A stretch of DNA of 64,000 nucleotides, taken from assembly GCA_020440825.1 (NCBI GenBank), contig JAGRNJ010000015.1, forward strand, positions 1-64,000, written 5' to 3'. The DNA is from Leptospiraceae bacterium (GTDB lineage: Bacteria; Spirochaetota; Leptospiria; Turneriellales; Turneriellaceae). The notes under the pieces were generated by a model. That model did not search any database, was not told where the DNA came from, and saw only the letters and a program-made list of their open reading frames with translations. A program made the translations under genes and the position numbers. Numbering within the stretch: position 1 is the first letter of the stretch; the number at the start of each line of letters is the position of its first letter. Below are positions 23,047 through 32,878 of this stretch, in pieces.

Positions 23047-24460
23047 CAAGAAAGTTTTAATCATAGGAGCAGGCGGTAAAACCGGCAACGCGCTGGTAAA
23101 ACTTGCGGTGCGTCGTTTCAAAACTGTGATCATCTGGGATGACAAACCCGGCTTTACCCTGCCTTTTGAGCATGAGAATCTGCAACTGGCACAAAAAGAG
23201 CATATTGAATCTGGCAGCATTCTTGAGAAAATTGACTTTATCACCCTCTCACCCGGGGTACCGTTGAACAAGAGAATTTTTCGACTCGCGCGCAATGCAG
23301 ACATCCCCATTCTCTCTGAGATCGAACTATGCAATAAAGATTTGTCACGTTTTAAAATTATTGGTATTACCGGCACAGATGGTAAAAGCACTGTTACATC
23401 GATGCTCACCCATATGCTCAATCATTTTGCAGACAAACCGAACTGTGCGATTGCCTGTGGTAATTTTGGGCTGCCCTTCTCACAGATTGTAATTGAATTA
23501 GAAGATAATCCAGAGAAATACAGTGCTATAGAGTACCTGGTTGCTGAACTTTCATCATACCAGCTTGAATTGTTCCGCAATGTGCGTCTGCAGATTGCCA
23601 TGTTCTTGAACCTTGCCCCTGACCATCTCGACCGTTATGCAGACATGAGCGAATATGGCCGGGCAAAGTGGAATATTCTGAACGGTCTCAGAAATAATGA
23701 TCTGGCCATCATTAACTCGAAATTAATGCCCGGCCAGACTGATCTATTTGATTCAGGCACCGGGCATCCGCTGCAATTTCCCCTGTTTCATTACGAAGTT
23801 ATTGCTGTCGAGGCAGAACACAGCCGAAGTAAAAATGTACAGTTGAGCGCAGATGACTTTCTGCTGGCAAAGAATGAAACTATTTGCCACCTTAATGAAC
23901 TCAAATTTCGCGGAAAGCATAACTACATAAATCTTTTATTTGTAGTAGAAGCTTTTCTGCGCCTGTTCCCGAACGCAGAAAAAGATGTAATCAAAAATTC
24001 AATTTCGGGTTTCACAGGTCTGCCTCACCGCTACGAGATTCTTGCAAATCACAAACAGATTACCTTCATCAATGACAGCAAGGCGACCACCTGTCAGGCT
24101 CTCTCTACTGCCTTACAAAACTCTGAATCGCAGGTTTACCTTTTCTGTGGCGGTAAAAGCAAAGGTGAAGATTACTCTTTGCTGAGACCGGTTCTTGAAG
24201 AAAAGGCGCCGTATATTTTTCTGTATGGTGATAATAAAGAAGAGTTAAGAAATGCATGGCAAGAGACAGGCTTAATCTATTCTTCAAGTCAAACACTCGA
24301 TGAAGCATTTGCGGCCGCACTTGAAAAGCGACAACAGGAAGCCCAATCTGACGTTTTATTTCTGCTGTCGCCAGCCTCTACCTCGTGGGACCAGTACTCC
24401 AGTTTTGAAGAAAGGGGAGACCATTTTCGCAAACTGGTAAATGACTTTCAAAACTATTGA
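23039..24460 (+). CDS. murD: UDP-N-acetylmuramoyl-L-alanine--D-glutamate ligase
   Basis: The product adds D-glutamate to UDP-MurNAc-L-alanine in peptidoglycan synthesis. It has an N-terminal Rossmann start (VLIIGAGGKTGNALVKLA), the ATP loop IGITGTDGKSTVTSML, ELSSYQLEL, LNLAPDHLDRYADMSEYGRAK, LPHRYEIL with NDSKATT, and SPASTSWDQYSSFEERGDHF. GTG 23039 overlaps dxs by eight bases. TTG 23021 is an alternative six residues earlier. The length of 473 is normal for MurD. Confidence 0.95.
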   Translation: MLDKKVLIIGAGGKTGNALVKLAVRRFKTVIIWDDKPGFTLPFEHENLQLAQKEHIESGSILEKIDFITLSPGVPLNKRIFRLARNADIPILSEIELCNKDLSRFKIIGITGTDGKSTVTSMLTHMLNHFADKPNCAIACGNFGLPFSQIVIELEDNPEKYSAIEYLVAELSSYQLELFRNVRLQIAMFLNLAPDHLDRYADMSEYGRAKWNILNGLRNNDLAIINSKLMPGQTDLFDSGTGHPLQFPLFHYEVIAVEAEHSRSKNVQLSADDFLLAKNETICHLNELKFRGKHNYINLLFVVEAFLRLFPNAEKDVIKNSISGFTGLPHRYEILANHKQITFINDSKATTCQALSTALQNSESQVYLFCGGKSKGEDYSLLRPVLEEKAPYIFLYGDNKEELRNAWQETGLIYSSSQTLDEAFAAALEKRQQEAQSDVLFLLSPASTSWDQYSSFEERGDHFRKLVNDFQNY

Positions 24461-24474
24461 CAGACAGTCGTCAA

Positions 24475-24490
24475 TTAACCATCTGGTTAA
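24475..24490. promoter_or_regulatory. Palindrome TTAACCA-TC-TGGTTAA before the LolA-like gene
   Basis: Perfect seven-base arms around a two-base centre lie 22 bases before ATG 24513, just after the murD stop. The arms TAACCA/TGGTTA with a two-base spacer are the same as in the ino1-DUF3047 intergenic palindrome. A TTGACA hexamer lies about 17 bases upstream, but no good -10 could be identified. Confidence 0.6.
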
Positions 24491-24512
24491 CAACTTTCTT
24501 ACGGGGGATACC

Positions 24513-25241
24513 ATGAAAAAAACAGTACTTTTAATTTTATTCAGCTTTATTGCTGTGCCTGCTTTTGCAAATGAAGGCCGAAAAATTATGGAGAAAAACG
24601 ATGCCTTAGCTGAAGCTTCTTCAGGCAGTGGTGAATCAATTCTGGTGATTATTCGAGGTTCATCCCAGGAGAAAAAAGAATTCAATTCTATTTCAAAAAA
24701 ATATGGCAAAAAAACACGGTCACGAATCACGTTTACCTCACCAACCCGCATAGAGTTTTTAACGTGGTCATCACCGGGTGAAGACAGCCAGCAATGGATC
24801 AAACTGAGCTCGGGCGGTGTAAGAAAAATTTCTTCATCTGATAAAGACGGGGCCTTTGTAAATTCACATTTCTATTATGAAGATATAGGAGATCGTGATA
24901 TTGACGACTTTGATTACAAGCTGCTCGGCAGTGGTAAAGTAGGCAGTGACGATGTCTATAAAATTGAGTCTATCAAAAAAACCGGAACAAAAGTATATTC
25001 TAAATCAATAGTGTATGTTCGTAAGGCAGACTATGTTGTTGTACAGGTTGACCTCTACCAGGGCGGTAAACTTACAAAAATTTTACGAAACGAAGCGATT
25101 GAAACGATTCAGGGAATCATTACCCCACGCAAAGTTACAATGGAGCGCGCCGATGGCAGCGGTAAAAGTATCTTGTATCTGAAATCCATTCAGTATAATT
25201 CAAACGTGCAGGATTCCCTGCTCAAATCTGAAGCCCTGTAA
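24513..25241 (+). CDS. Outer membrane lipoprotein-sorting protein (LolA-like)
   Basis: The 242-residue product has a signal peptide ending AVPAFA-NE, and strand-rich segments SRITFTSPTRIEFLTWSSPGEDSQQWIKL, RKISSSDKDGAFVNSHFYYEDI and KIESIKKTGTKVYSKSIVYVRK. These match the LolA-like TP_0789-type family of periplasmic lipid or lipoprotein binders, which frequently accompany MMPL-type RND exporters. I chose ATG 24513 for its GGGGGA ribosome site; 24441 would overlap murD. A palindromic site lies upstream. The porin-like gene begins four bases after the stop. Confidence 0.85.
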   Translation: MKKTVLLILFSFIAVPAFANEGRKIMEKNDALAEASSGSGESILVIIRGSSQEKKEFNSISKKYGKKTRSRITFTSPTRIEFLTWSSPGEDSQQWIKLSSGGVRKISSSDKDGAFVNSHFYYEDIGDRDIDDFDYKLLGSGKVGSDDVYKIESIKKTGTKVYSKSIVYVRKADYVVVQVDLYQGGKLTKILRNEAIETIQGIITPRKVTMERADGSGKSILYLKSIQYNSNVQDSLLKSEAL

Positions 25242-25245
25242 CTGC

Positions 25246-26748
25246 ATGCGCCGATTGTTCCAGTTTGCTCTGAGCATTTTTTTTGCAGCCGGTATTTTCT
25301 CTGCCGGCTATGCTCAATCAGAAGCAGAGCTTGACTCAATGTTCTTGAATCCCGGGGGGCCAACAGATATGCCTGCCGAGACAGCATCTGTCCGCAAACT
25401 GGAAATTTACGGCTTTGCAGAAAGTGAAAACTATTTCGGGGCTACCGGCAAAGCCGCAAACCGCGACCGTGAAATTATTAAACTGGAATGCAGGGTTAAA
25501 TTAAATCTAAAGTACGGAGACCCCTTCTTTCATGTATTCACCTCTCTAGATGGTTATTTCTATCCTGAAATTTATCCCGACGCTTCTGCTACAGCCCCGG
25601 CACGAACACAAAATCCGCATTTGCCTGGCCGGCAGTTTGCATTTGAAGCTCAAGAGGCCTATATTGCCGGCGGTGACAAATTGCGATTCAAGGCAGGTAA
25701 ACAGTTGTTTGGCTGGGGTAAGGCAGATGCCTTCAAAGTGGCCAATTATCTCGATCAGGCAGATTTACGGGAACTGTTTGCCAAAGATAAGGGCGACCAG
25801 AATCGCGGGGTATTTGCCATTTCTCTCAAATATTTATTTTCAGACTTTGCTGTTGAAGCAGCACTGGTTCCCCTGCATCATGCCCCGCTCTACCCTGCTG
25901 CCGGTACCTTTTGGGCAATTCAAAATGTTGCACAGACAATACCCTATGGGGGGGCATCATTTTCGACAATCCCGGTTACCAACAATGGCACTGGCTTGGC
26001 AGCCCACTTTAATAACGTCTCTGCTGCCATTCGCCTGGGAGGTACTTTTGGTTCTCTCGATGCCCATATCAGTGCCCATTCAGGAATTGACAGAAGTATT
26101 TTCTTTCAACCTGTAACAACGATACCAGTACTCGCAGCTGCGGGTCCTCCGCCTGATGTATCCCGCAATGCATCTGTTACTCTATCACCATACTATGCAC
26201 GGGTACTACAGGGCGGTGGCGAGGTTGCGTTCATTATTGATCGATTCAGTTTACGCTCTGAAGTGGTGTATACCAATGATAAAGTGGCAATCGTCAAAGA
26301 CACCGCAGAGGCTTCAAGTTCAACCCGCAATAATGGCGGGCTTGAGCTGGTACTGGTCAATAAAGTGGAACGGGAAAAATATCTGGCCGGTACCCTGGGT
26401 TTTGATGTCAAGCTCTGGGATGATGATTCATTGATTCTGGTCGAATACACCCGCGCAGGCTATCTGAAAAATAATTCACGTTATTTCGAAGAATTTCTCA
26501 ATAATCTGGCGGTCATTAGAATAGAAGACAAAGTGTTTGACCAGCGCCTTGAGTGGAAGGCTGGCATCATACTGCGGCCCAATGGTAAAGATACCGGATA
26601 TGCACCGAATGCTGAAACAGGCTGGAATTTTCAAAACGGATTGACAGTTTCACTCGGTGCAGTGTTCTTTTACGGTGACAATGACTCACTCTTTAAATTA
26701 TATCGAGATGCCAACCTTGTATTTTTACGCGCCCGGTATGATTTCTAG
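25246..26748 (+). CDS. DUF1302-like outer-membrane protein
   Basis: The 500-residue protein has a signal peptide (residues 1-23, ending GYAQ) and a long series of alternating beta-strands, ending with LVFLRARYDF, a typical barrel C-terminus. The segment LRFKAGKQLFGWGKADAFKVANYLDQADL resembles the DUF1302 group of outer-membrane proteins, which often pair with LolA-like/DUF1329-type proteins and RND pumps. It lies four bases after the LolA-like gene. The combination suggests transfer of a lipid across the periplasm. The substrate is not known. Confidence 0.8.
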   Translation: MRRLFQFALSIFFAAGIFSAGYAQSEAELDSMFLNPGGPTDMPAETASVRKLEIYGFAESENYFGATGKAANRDREIIKLECRVKLNLKYGDPFFHVFTSLDGYFYPEIYPDASATAPARTQNPHLPGRQFAFEAQEAYIAGGDKLRFKAGKQLFGWGKADAFKVANYLDQADLRELFAKDKGDQNRGVFAISLKYLFSDFAVEAALVPLHHAPLYPAAGTFWAIQNVAQTIPYGGASFSTIPVTNNGTGLAAHFNNVSAAIRLGGTFGSLDAHISAHSGIDRSIFFQPVTTIPVLAAAGPPPDVSRNASVTLSPYYARVLQGGGEVAFIIDRFSLRSEVVYTNDKVAIVKDTAEASSSTRNNGGLELVLVNKVEREKYLAGTLGFDVKLWDDDSLILVEYTRAGYLKNNSRYFEEFLNNLAVIRIEDKVFDQRLEWKAGIILRPNGKDTGYAPNAETGWNFQNGLTVSLGAVFFYGDNDSLFKLYRDANLVFLRARYDF

Positions 26749-26784
26749 CAGGCTTCTCAAGAAAGGTCTCGTTAACCGTTACTT

Positions 26785-27888
26785 ATGAAAACAGCAATTA
26801 CGTATGACTGGTTTACAGGGCAGGATTATAAAGAAAGAATTCTCGAAGTATTTGCACGTCAGTTTTTTAGCTCTGACCTCTTTTTACTGGCGTATGAAGA
26901 TGATTCTTATCTTTCTTCTCTGGGTTTCAATCGAATTTATAATGGCAAACTGAAAACCAGAGAAATCTGGAAAAACATTGAGAAGTTCCCAAAAGTACTT
27001 TCGAAAATGAATTTGCGCGGGTATTCTGTTGTTACTTCATTGAGCTGCGGACCCATGCACTGGATCAAAAAAAATAAATATTCTGATAATGATCTTGTTT
27101 ACCAGATCGGCTACTGCTTCGGCCCATACCCGTATCTGTGGGACGACGGTGATGCAGATACTCTGCGCTCTTTCTGGAACCGGTTCAGCAGCAATGATCG
27201 ACTGGAATTCAGAAAACTTGATCAGGAATATTTTGCAGGCATTGATCTGTTATTGGTACCCGACAACCATGCCGCAGAAAAAATGAAAGAGGTGCACAAT
27301 CGTACTCCCGTTATTCTGCACCCGCCGGTTTCAGAACATATCTTTCATCCCCGTTCAGGTGATAAAGACTACTTTATTATCAATTCAGACATTGAACATT
27401 TTCGCGGATTAAAGCCGGTCATTGAAACCTTTAACTACTTGAACGACAAATTAATAATTCTGGGTGAAGGAACCCGCCATGATGAATTTCGGGAACTCGC
27501 CAGACCGAATATTTCTTTTCTGGGTTACTGTGATGAAAGCGAACGAGCTTTCTATCTGCGCAATGCAATTGCGGCGATAGTACCTGATATTCGTCACTAC
27601 AATCATTTTGCAAAAGAGGCACTCAGTATGGGGGTTCCCGTTTTAGCCCATCGTCATTCATCGGCGGCAGAGCTGATTCATTCAGAAGAGAACGGGGTAC
27701 TTTTTGCAGAGCATACGCCAGATTCAATTCTGGGTGCCGTGCTGTATGCTCTTGAAAATCAGTTTGATCGCAAAAAAATTATCAAGAGTGCAGAAAAGTT
27801 TAATCGACTGGCATTCGAAGAAGCCTTCAAAAAATTAATTGTCAAGCACCTGCCGCCTGTCTTGCAGAGTATAACCAAGAAGAAATAA
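26785..27888 (+). CDS. Glycosyltransferase family 4/1-like
   Basis: The 367-residue product resembles GT-B fold glycosyltransferases. The C-terminal donor domain has YFIINSDIEHFRGLKPVIETFN, LIILGEGTRHDEFREL, ISFLGYCDESERAFYLRNA and the acidic motif HFAKEALSMGVPVLAHRHSSAAELI, typical of retaining sugar-nucleotide enzymes. The N-terminal half (ITYDWFTGQDYKERILEVFARQF) would bind the acceptor. It follows the porin-like gene by 36 bases, and its 3' end overlaps serB on the other strand by 54 bases. The substrate is unknown; the position near the envelope cluster fits glycolipid or polysaccharide work. Confidence 0.85.
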   Translation: MKTAITYDWFTGQDYKERILEVFARQFFSSDLFLLAYEDDSYLSSLGFNRIYNGKLKTREIWKNIEKFPKVLSKMNLRGYSVVTSLSCGPMHWIKKNKYSDNDLVYQIGYCFGPYPYLWDDGDADTLRSFWNRFSSNDRLEFRKLDQEYFAGIDLLLVPDNHAAEKMKEVHNRTPVILHPPVSEHIFHPRSGDKDYFIINSDIEHFRGLKPVIETFNYLNDKLIILGEGTRHDEFRELARPNISFLGYCDESERAFYLRNAIAAIVPDIRHYNHFAKEALSMGVPVLAHRHSSAAELIHSEENGVLFAEHTPDSILGAVLYALENQFDRKKIIKSAEKFNRLAFEEAFKKLIVKHLPPVLQSITKKK

Positions 27889-29022
27889 TATAGCATCGAG
27901 TCCCGGCTGGGAGATAAATGCTTTCGATGCCTTTTTGACAGTCGGTTTAGCATTGAAGGCGACACCAAGACCGGCTGCTTCAAGCATCGCCAGATCATTT
28001 GCACCGTCCCCTACTGCAACAGTCTGGTCTAGAGAAATATTTTCTTTTTCTGCCAATTGTTTGAGAAGAACGGCTTTTCTCTCCCGATCGACAATGTCAC
28101 CGGTGGTGCGGCCGGTCAGTTTCCCATCTTTCACTTCGAGAGTATTTGCAAAACTGTAATCAAGCTGTAACAATTCTCGAAAATGGTCTGTGAACGGGGT
28201 AAAGCCGCCTGAGATCACCGCTGTTTTAAATCCCATTTTTTTGAGAAATGATATCAGTTCTTTGACTCCGTCTGTGAGTTGTAATCTGGCTTTCACTTTT
28301 TCAAGATCAGAAACCGGCAAGCCTTTGAGCAATGCAACCCTCTCGGCCAGTGCGGTCGTAAAATCAATCTCACCCCGCATTGCCCGTTCTGTGATCTCTG
28401 CCACCTGTTTTTTGACACCGGCAAAATCTGCAATTTCATCAATGACTTCCTGCTTGATGAGGGTTGAGTCCATATCCATCACAATGAGTCTCTTGGCCCG
28501 ACGAAAAAGATTTTCTTTCTGTAAAGCTACATCGAAATGGTTTTCAAAAGCCACTGCATACAATGATTGTTTCAGTTCACTCGAATCGATATTGACCGGA
28601 ATATCAAGCTTCATTTCAATACAATGAACATCGCCAGAGCGCTGAAAGGTCATCCGGCGAATATTGATATTTTTACTGCTCAAAGCTGAGGCTATTTCAC
28701 GAATATCCTGTGCATGAAACTCACGGGATAGTAGAGTCAATGCCCAGTGTTTAGAGGGCTCAGACTCTATCTCATCTGGCAAATCAAGATCGAGAACCAG
28801 GCCAAGAGAGTTGATTGTTTTTTTTAAGTCCCGGTATAACCGCACCGGATCACCGTTTTTCAATTCTACCAGCAATGAAAGAGAAAGGTGACCCAGACTG
28901 GTAATCTGCTCTACATCCCGCACGGTAATCTGCCAGTCAGACATTGTCTGCATGACCTGGGCGAGTATCCCGGGCTTATCGGCCCCGGTGATATGGAATA
29001 AGAAGATACGGTCATCTGCCAT
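27835..29022 (-). CDS. serB: Phosphoserine phosphatase with N-terminal ACT domain
   Basis: This haloacid dehalogenase-family enzyme makes serine from phosphoserine. The first 80 residues look like an ACT domain (FLFHITGADKPGILAQVMQTMSDWQITVRDVEQ). The catalytic core has MDMDSTLIKQEVIDEIA at about residue 183 (nucleophile and general acid aspartates), SGGFTPF with the phosphate-binding serine, and VGDGANDLAMLEAAGLGVAFNAKP. The length of 395 is usual for the two-domain type. Its start shares one base with the bamA stop, so it is read from the bamA message. It is convergent with the glycosyltransferase gene. Confidence 0.95.
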   Translation of the reverse strand: MADDRIFLFHITGADKPGILAQVMQTMSDWQITVRDVEQITSLGHLSLSLLVELKNGDPVRLYRDLKKTINSLGLVLDLDLPDEIESEPSKHWALTLLSREFHAQDIREIASALSSKNINIRRMTFQRSGDVHCIEMKLDIPVNIDSSELKQSLYAVAFENHFDVALQKENLFRRAKRLIVMDMDSTLIKQEVIDEIADFAGVKKQVAEITERAMRGEIDFTTALAERVALLKGLPVSDLEKVKARLQLTDGVKELISFLKKMGFKTAVISGGFTPFTDHFRELLQLDYSFANTLEVKDGKLTGRTTGDIVDRERKAVLLKQLAEKENISLDQTVAVGDGANDLAMLEAAGLGVAFNAKPTVKKASKAFISQPGLDAILFLLGYTLQDRRQVLDN

Positions 29023-31715
29023 CAGAAACGGCGGTCCCCTATACCAAATACAAACTCAAAACCATCTGTACCGGGATGATCCCGAAACCAGCGGCGTTCG
29101 CTGTCCCATAAAAGACGTTTCGCCAGATAAATTCGAAGTGGCAAAATCGGTATCTGCAGTCTGAAACCGAAACCCCAGCTGTATCGAAAATAACTCATAT
29201 TGAAATTTTGAATATTGAGTTCAGCCTGCTTTAATGCCGTTATGGTACTCTGCGGAGTCGTATCACCAATTAAGAACTGGCTGGAATCATGGTATAGTGC
29301 ACCGGCATCAAAAAACATTACCAGCCAGAATAGAGAGGGCTCAACCGGAATTCGAAGTTCTGTACCATACAGAATTCGGTGACTGCCCCCAAGCCGCCAG
29401 GCAGAAGGGTAATAAATATCAAAGAGATTCCATCCGCGCAGCGACTCATAACCACCAATGTATAACCGGTCTTGCACCTCAACATAAGGGTTAATACTCT
29501 TATCTTGTGCCCCGTAAACCGGCCCGGTCTGCTGGGTAAAGGTCATCGATGTACGGTGTTCGAATACAATTCTCCAGCGTCGCAGTACATTTTTTCGAAT
29601 AAGATTAAAGAGTGTGAAGTCCATTGGCCACCAGTAAAATGAATACTGCGGATAATAGCGAATGTAGTGGTCTGCCCCGCCCAGAATAGAACCAACCAGG
29701 TCGACAGAAAATTCAAAACGCTGGCCGGTAGTGGTATTGAAAATATTGTCCCGGTTATCATAGTAGAGGCCGTTGGTCAGCATATTCCTGACCTGCCAGC
29801 CCTGGTCAACAAGCAGATACACAGAATCATCCACCATGCTGCTCGGGTTTGCCGCGACAGAGAACGTTGGCGAAAAACGGTGGTAATGTCCCCAGTTTAC
29901 CCAGAATCGATGCCCGACCCCGATCGAGACCCCGACTGAGTCCTGGTCATACGTTGACAGTTCTTCTTCATTGGCAATATTGATCGAGGGTGCCTGAACC
30001 TGGCGATGAGAATAAAAACCCGATAAAGTCAAAGACCAGGGAACATCGAACATCCAGGGTTCTGTCCAGCTTGCTTCGAGAGAAGTTCTCAAAGGACCAA
30101 ACTCAACCCTTCCCGAAAGCCGCTGGCCGGTTCCGTTCAGGTTGTTTTCAGATACTTCTGTAAAAATAGAGAAACCGGTTAACGTACCATAACCGCCACC
30201 GAGACTGATGGTTCCCGTAGGCTGCTCATTCACATCGATGATGAGATTCATTTGCCCTTCTGATGAGCCGGGTCGGGCGTCAATATTCACCTCTTTGAAA
30301 AAGCCCAGGTTGAACACAAGCTCTCTGGCCCGCTGCACTTTGTCGGCATCAAATAGTTCACCTTCCTGCAATAGAAGATTGATTTCACGGCGGATGACCT
30401 TATCGAGGGTTTTTTTATTCCCTTTTATAATAATACTTTCTATGAAACCTTTGTCACCCTCAGCAATGACAAATCGGGTATGAACAATTTTTCGCCCTTC
30501 GTATTCTGGGTTATCTTCGAGCAGTTCAGCTAATCTCTCAAGATTAAAATAATCATCACCGTTGGCAGCTGCTGCTACCTGGCGCGCATCATTTCGCTTT
30601 TCTTCAATAGCCGCTTTACTCAAAACGATGATCGTTCTCTCGGGTATTACCCGCGCAAAAATAAAGCCCTGTTGGGAATAGAGGTAGTTGATAATGCCGC
30701 GGTCACGCTGAAATTTTGCATTGTCGAAAACATCACCGACACTGGAATCTGTATATTCAAAATATTCTTCGATCTGGTCTTTGGTAAACAATGCTTTATC
30801 GCCGGGTGGCTGGCCGGTTTGTTCAGGATGCAGAAACTTTTCATCCCAGGTTACATCATAACCGCCATAAAAATACTGCTCACCTTCCCGTACTTTATAA
30901 TTAACGACAATGACCCGTTCTTCCTGCTCAACAGGATTTGACCAGCGAATATCCCAGCGTGCTTCTTCAAGCTCGGCATCTAGGTAGCCCCGGCTTCTGT
31001 AAAATTCAATTATGGTCTCTTTATCTTTTTCGAAAACAGCTTCTTTGAACGTTCCGTCTGAAATAAACCCCTCTTCTTCAAGTTCGAGAACAGCCAGAAT
31101 ATCTTCAGGATCCAGCGAACGTATACCAATCAGATTGATTTTAGAGATTTTAATATTTTCACCTTCATCGACGATGAAAATAACTTTGATAAGATTTTCA
31201 GGCCCTTCAATATTGACAGTTTTGGTCTTCACTACCGCATTAAACAGACCTTTCTCACGATATTTACGAATGAGAATCGAGACAGATTCAGAGAGTTTAC
31301 GTTCTGTAAATACTTCGTTTTCTTTGAGGGGAATTGCCTCTGTAATCTCCTGTCGGTTGAGTTCATCCAGACCGCGAAACTCGATTTCTTCAACCCTTGA
31401 GCGCTCTTGCACTATAATTTTGATGTCGACCCCATCTCCCGACGAATCTGCATGAAACGCGATATAGGCAAATGAGCCACTATTAAAGAGGGTTTTCAAG
31501 TCACCGTTGGCCAGATCACCCGACAATCGGGCTCCCTGGCGCATTTGTATGAGATCGAGAATATCTTCCCGGCTCATGTTCTCATTGCCTTCAACACTGA
31601 TTGATTTTATGGTTCTGCCTTCAAACTGCTCAATCTGGGAGATCAGGCCCGAGCGGGGCATCAAAAGAAGAGCAATAACTGAGAGCCCGGCAAGTATCGA
31701 AGCAGACTGGTTCAT
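29022..31715 (-). CDS. bamA: Outer-membrane assembly factor BamA (Omp85)
   Basis: The 897-residue protein inserts beta-barrels into the outer membrane. After a signal anchor (NQSASILAGLSVIALLLMP) come repeated POTRA domains. These include FEGRTIKSISVEGNENMSREDILDLIQMRQG, VEEIEFRGLDELNRQEITEAIPL and IKISKINLIGIRSLDPEDILAVLEL. The C-terminal Omp85 barrel has GYGTLTGFSIFTEVSENNLNGTG and the closing GFEFVFGIGDRRF. I chose ATG 31715, since upstream in-frame starts (to 31835) precede no conserved sequence. The final strand ends in RRF. It leads a two-gene unit with serB. Confidence 0.93.
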   Translation of the reverse strand: MNQSASILAGLSVIALLLMPRSGLISQIEQFEGRTIKSISVEGNENMSREDILDLIQMRQGARLSGDLANGDLKTLFNSGSFAYIAFHADSSGDGVDIKIIVQERSRVEEIEFRGLDELNRQEITEAIPLKENEVFTERKLSESVSILIRKYREKGLFNAVVKTKTVNIEGPENLIKVIFIVDEGENIKISKINLIGIRSLDPEDILAVLELEEEGFISDGTFKEAVFEKDKETIIEFYRSRGYLDAELEEARWDIRWSNPVEQEERVIVVNYKVREGEQYFYGGYDVTWDEKFLHPEQTGQPPGDKALFTKDQIEEYFEYTDSSVGDVFDNAKFQRDRGIINYLYSQQGFIFARVIPERTIIVLSKAAIEEKRNDARQVAAAANGDDYFNLERLAELLEDNPEYEGRKIVHTRFVIAEGDKGFIESIIIKGNKKTLDKVIRREINLLLQEGELFDADKVQRARELVFNLGFFKEVNIDARPGSSEGQMNLIIDVNEQPTGTISLGGGYGTLTGFSIFTEVSENNLNGTGQRLSGRVEFGPLRTSLEASWTEPWMFDVPWSLTLSGFYSHRQVQAPSINIANEEELSTYDQDSVGVSIGVGHRFWVNWGHYHRFSPTFSVAANPSSMVDDSVYLLVDQGWQVRNMLTNGLYYDNRDNIFNTTTGQRFEFSVDLVGSILGGADHYIRYYPQYSFYWWPMDFTLFNLIRKNVLRRWRIVFEHRTSMTFTQQTGPVYGAQDKSINPYVEVQDRLYIGGYESLRGWNLFDIYYPSAWRLGGSHRILYGTELRIPVEPSLFWLVMFFDAGALYHDSSQFLIGDTTPQSTITALKQAELNIQNFNMSYFRYSWGFGFRLQIPILPLRIYLAKRLLWDSERRWFRDHPGTDGFEFVFGIGDRRF

Positions 31716-31847
31716 GATAAACCGTAGGCCCAAATAAATTTTATTTTTAAAAATTAAGCGAAGAAAGTTCATGAATTTATGATAATAGATTAGTTGGCAG
31801 CATAGACGGGGTTCCATTGTGAGAGACACCGTCAAGCTTTAAGGCCC

Positions 31848-31891
31848 AAAAAAAGGGGGCTCAGAGAGAGAATAATTCTTCTCTGAACCCC
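31848..31891 (-). terminator. Intrinsic terminator after the second flagellin gene
   Basis: Read on the minus strand, a long stem (GGGGTTCAGAGA pairing with TCTCTGAGCCCC) is followed by a run of seven T residues. It lies 22-65 bases beyond the stop of the flagellin at 31913 and between that gene and bamA, so it should end flaB transcription. Confidence 0.75.
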
Positions 31892-31912
31892 GTTCCAGCT
31901 TTTAGAATCGCT

Positions 31913-32761
31913 TTATCTGTGTTCTAAAAGAGACAACACCAGTTGACTCGACAAATTTGCCTGAGCGAACATCGCCGTACCACTCTGCAATTTCAACTGG
32001 CTGCGAGTGAATTCAAGCAATTCCTCTGCCATATCGGTATCCCGTATTCTGGAATCGGCGGCCACCATATTCTCATACCCGCTCTGCAGAGCCTGCACAG
32101 TGGTTTCAATACGGTTATAATACGCCCCGAGATCTGCCCGCTGCCGATTCAGCACATCAATTGCCGAATCAACGGTTCCTATCATCGAATTCGCGGCTGC
32201 AACGGTACCGAGATTCATTGTGCTTGAGCCTTTTCGCAGCTGAAAAGCACTGGTATTCATTGTCGAAATGAACGCCCGAATTCTCTGGTCCTGATTCGGC
32301 CCCACGTGAAAAAAGATAGAACCGGTTTTAGAATTTTTCGCAAAATCTCCCGTCAACAGTTTCATTCGATTGAACTCTGCCGTAGTTGAAATACGATCTA
32401 CTTCTTGAACCAGCTGGGACACCTCAACCTGTATCTGCATTCTATCTGCCGAAGAATAAATTCCGTTGGCAGATTGTACAGACAGCTCCCGAATACGCTG
32501 CAAGATATCGTTGACCTGGGTCATATTGCCTTCTGCAACCTGAATGAACGATAATCCGTTCATCGCATTGCGTTCGGCCTGCCTGAGTCCCCGTATCTGT
32601 GTGCGCATCTTTTCAGAAACCGCCAGGTTTGTAGCATCGTCTCCCGATCTGTTAATTCGCTCACCACTCGACAGCTTCTCAATGGATTTTTCAAGCCCTC
32701 GAGAAGCCGATTGAAGCTGGCGACTAACAAACATCGCAGGTAAATTGTGATTGATCTGCAT
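31913..32761 (-). CDS. Flagellin FlaB-type, second copy
   Basis: The 282-residue core flagellar filament protein has the N-terminal flagellin D0/D1 block ([66 protein letters not shown]). Its C-terminal block is SRIRDTDMAEELLEFTRSQL plus SGTAMFAQANLSSQLVLSLLEHR. Spirochaetal FlaB proteins have this short form without the variable outer domains, and the filament lies in the periplasm. AAGGAGGG precedes the ATG. It shares overall layout with the next flagellin upstream (about half identical by eye). A terminator follows. Confidence 0.93.
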   Translation of the reverse strand: MQINHNLPAMFVSRQLQSASRGLEKSIEKLSSGERINRSGDDATNLAVSEKMRTQIRGLRQAERNAMNGLSFIQVAEGNMTQVNDILQRIRELSVQSANGIYSSADRMQIQVEVSQLVQEVDRISTTAEFNRMKLLTGDFAKNSKTGSIFFHVGPNQDQRIRAFISTMNTSAFQLRKGSSTMNLGTVAAANSMIGTVDSAIDVLNRQRADLGAYYNRIETTVQALQSGYENMVAADSRIRDTDMAEELLEFTRSQLKLQSGTAMFAQANLSSQLVLSLLEHR

Positions 32762-32878
32762 CTTTCCCTCCTTGGTGCAGGATGCACTATGGTTTTCTTC
32801 GACATCAGTGTCTTAAGGAAGAAACCCCGAATGCAAAAACAAACGGGTTGGCCAAAATCGCCAATTCCATTTGCCCTT

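Noticed and set aside
27935-28627. Plus-strand open frames opposite serB
   Set aside because: serB has complete catalytic motifs on the minus strand; the other frames have no signal or motif.
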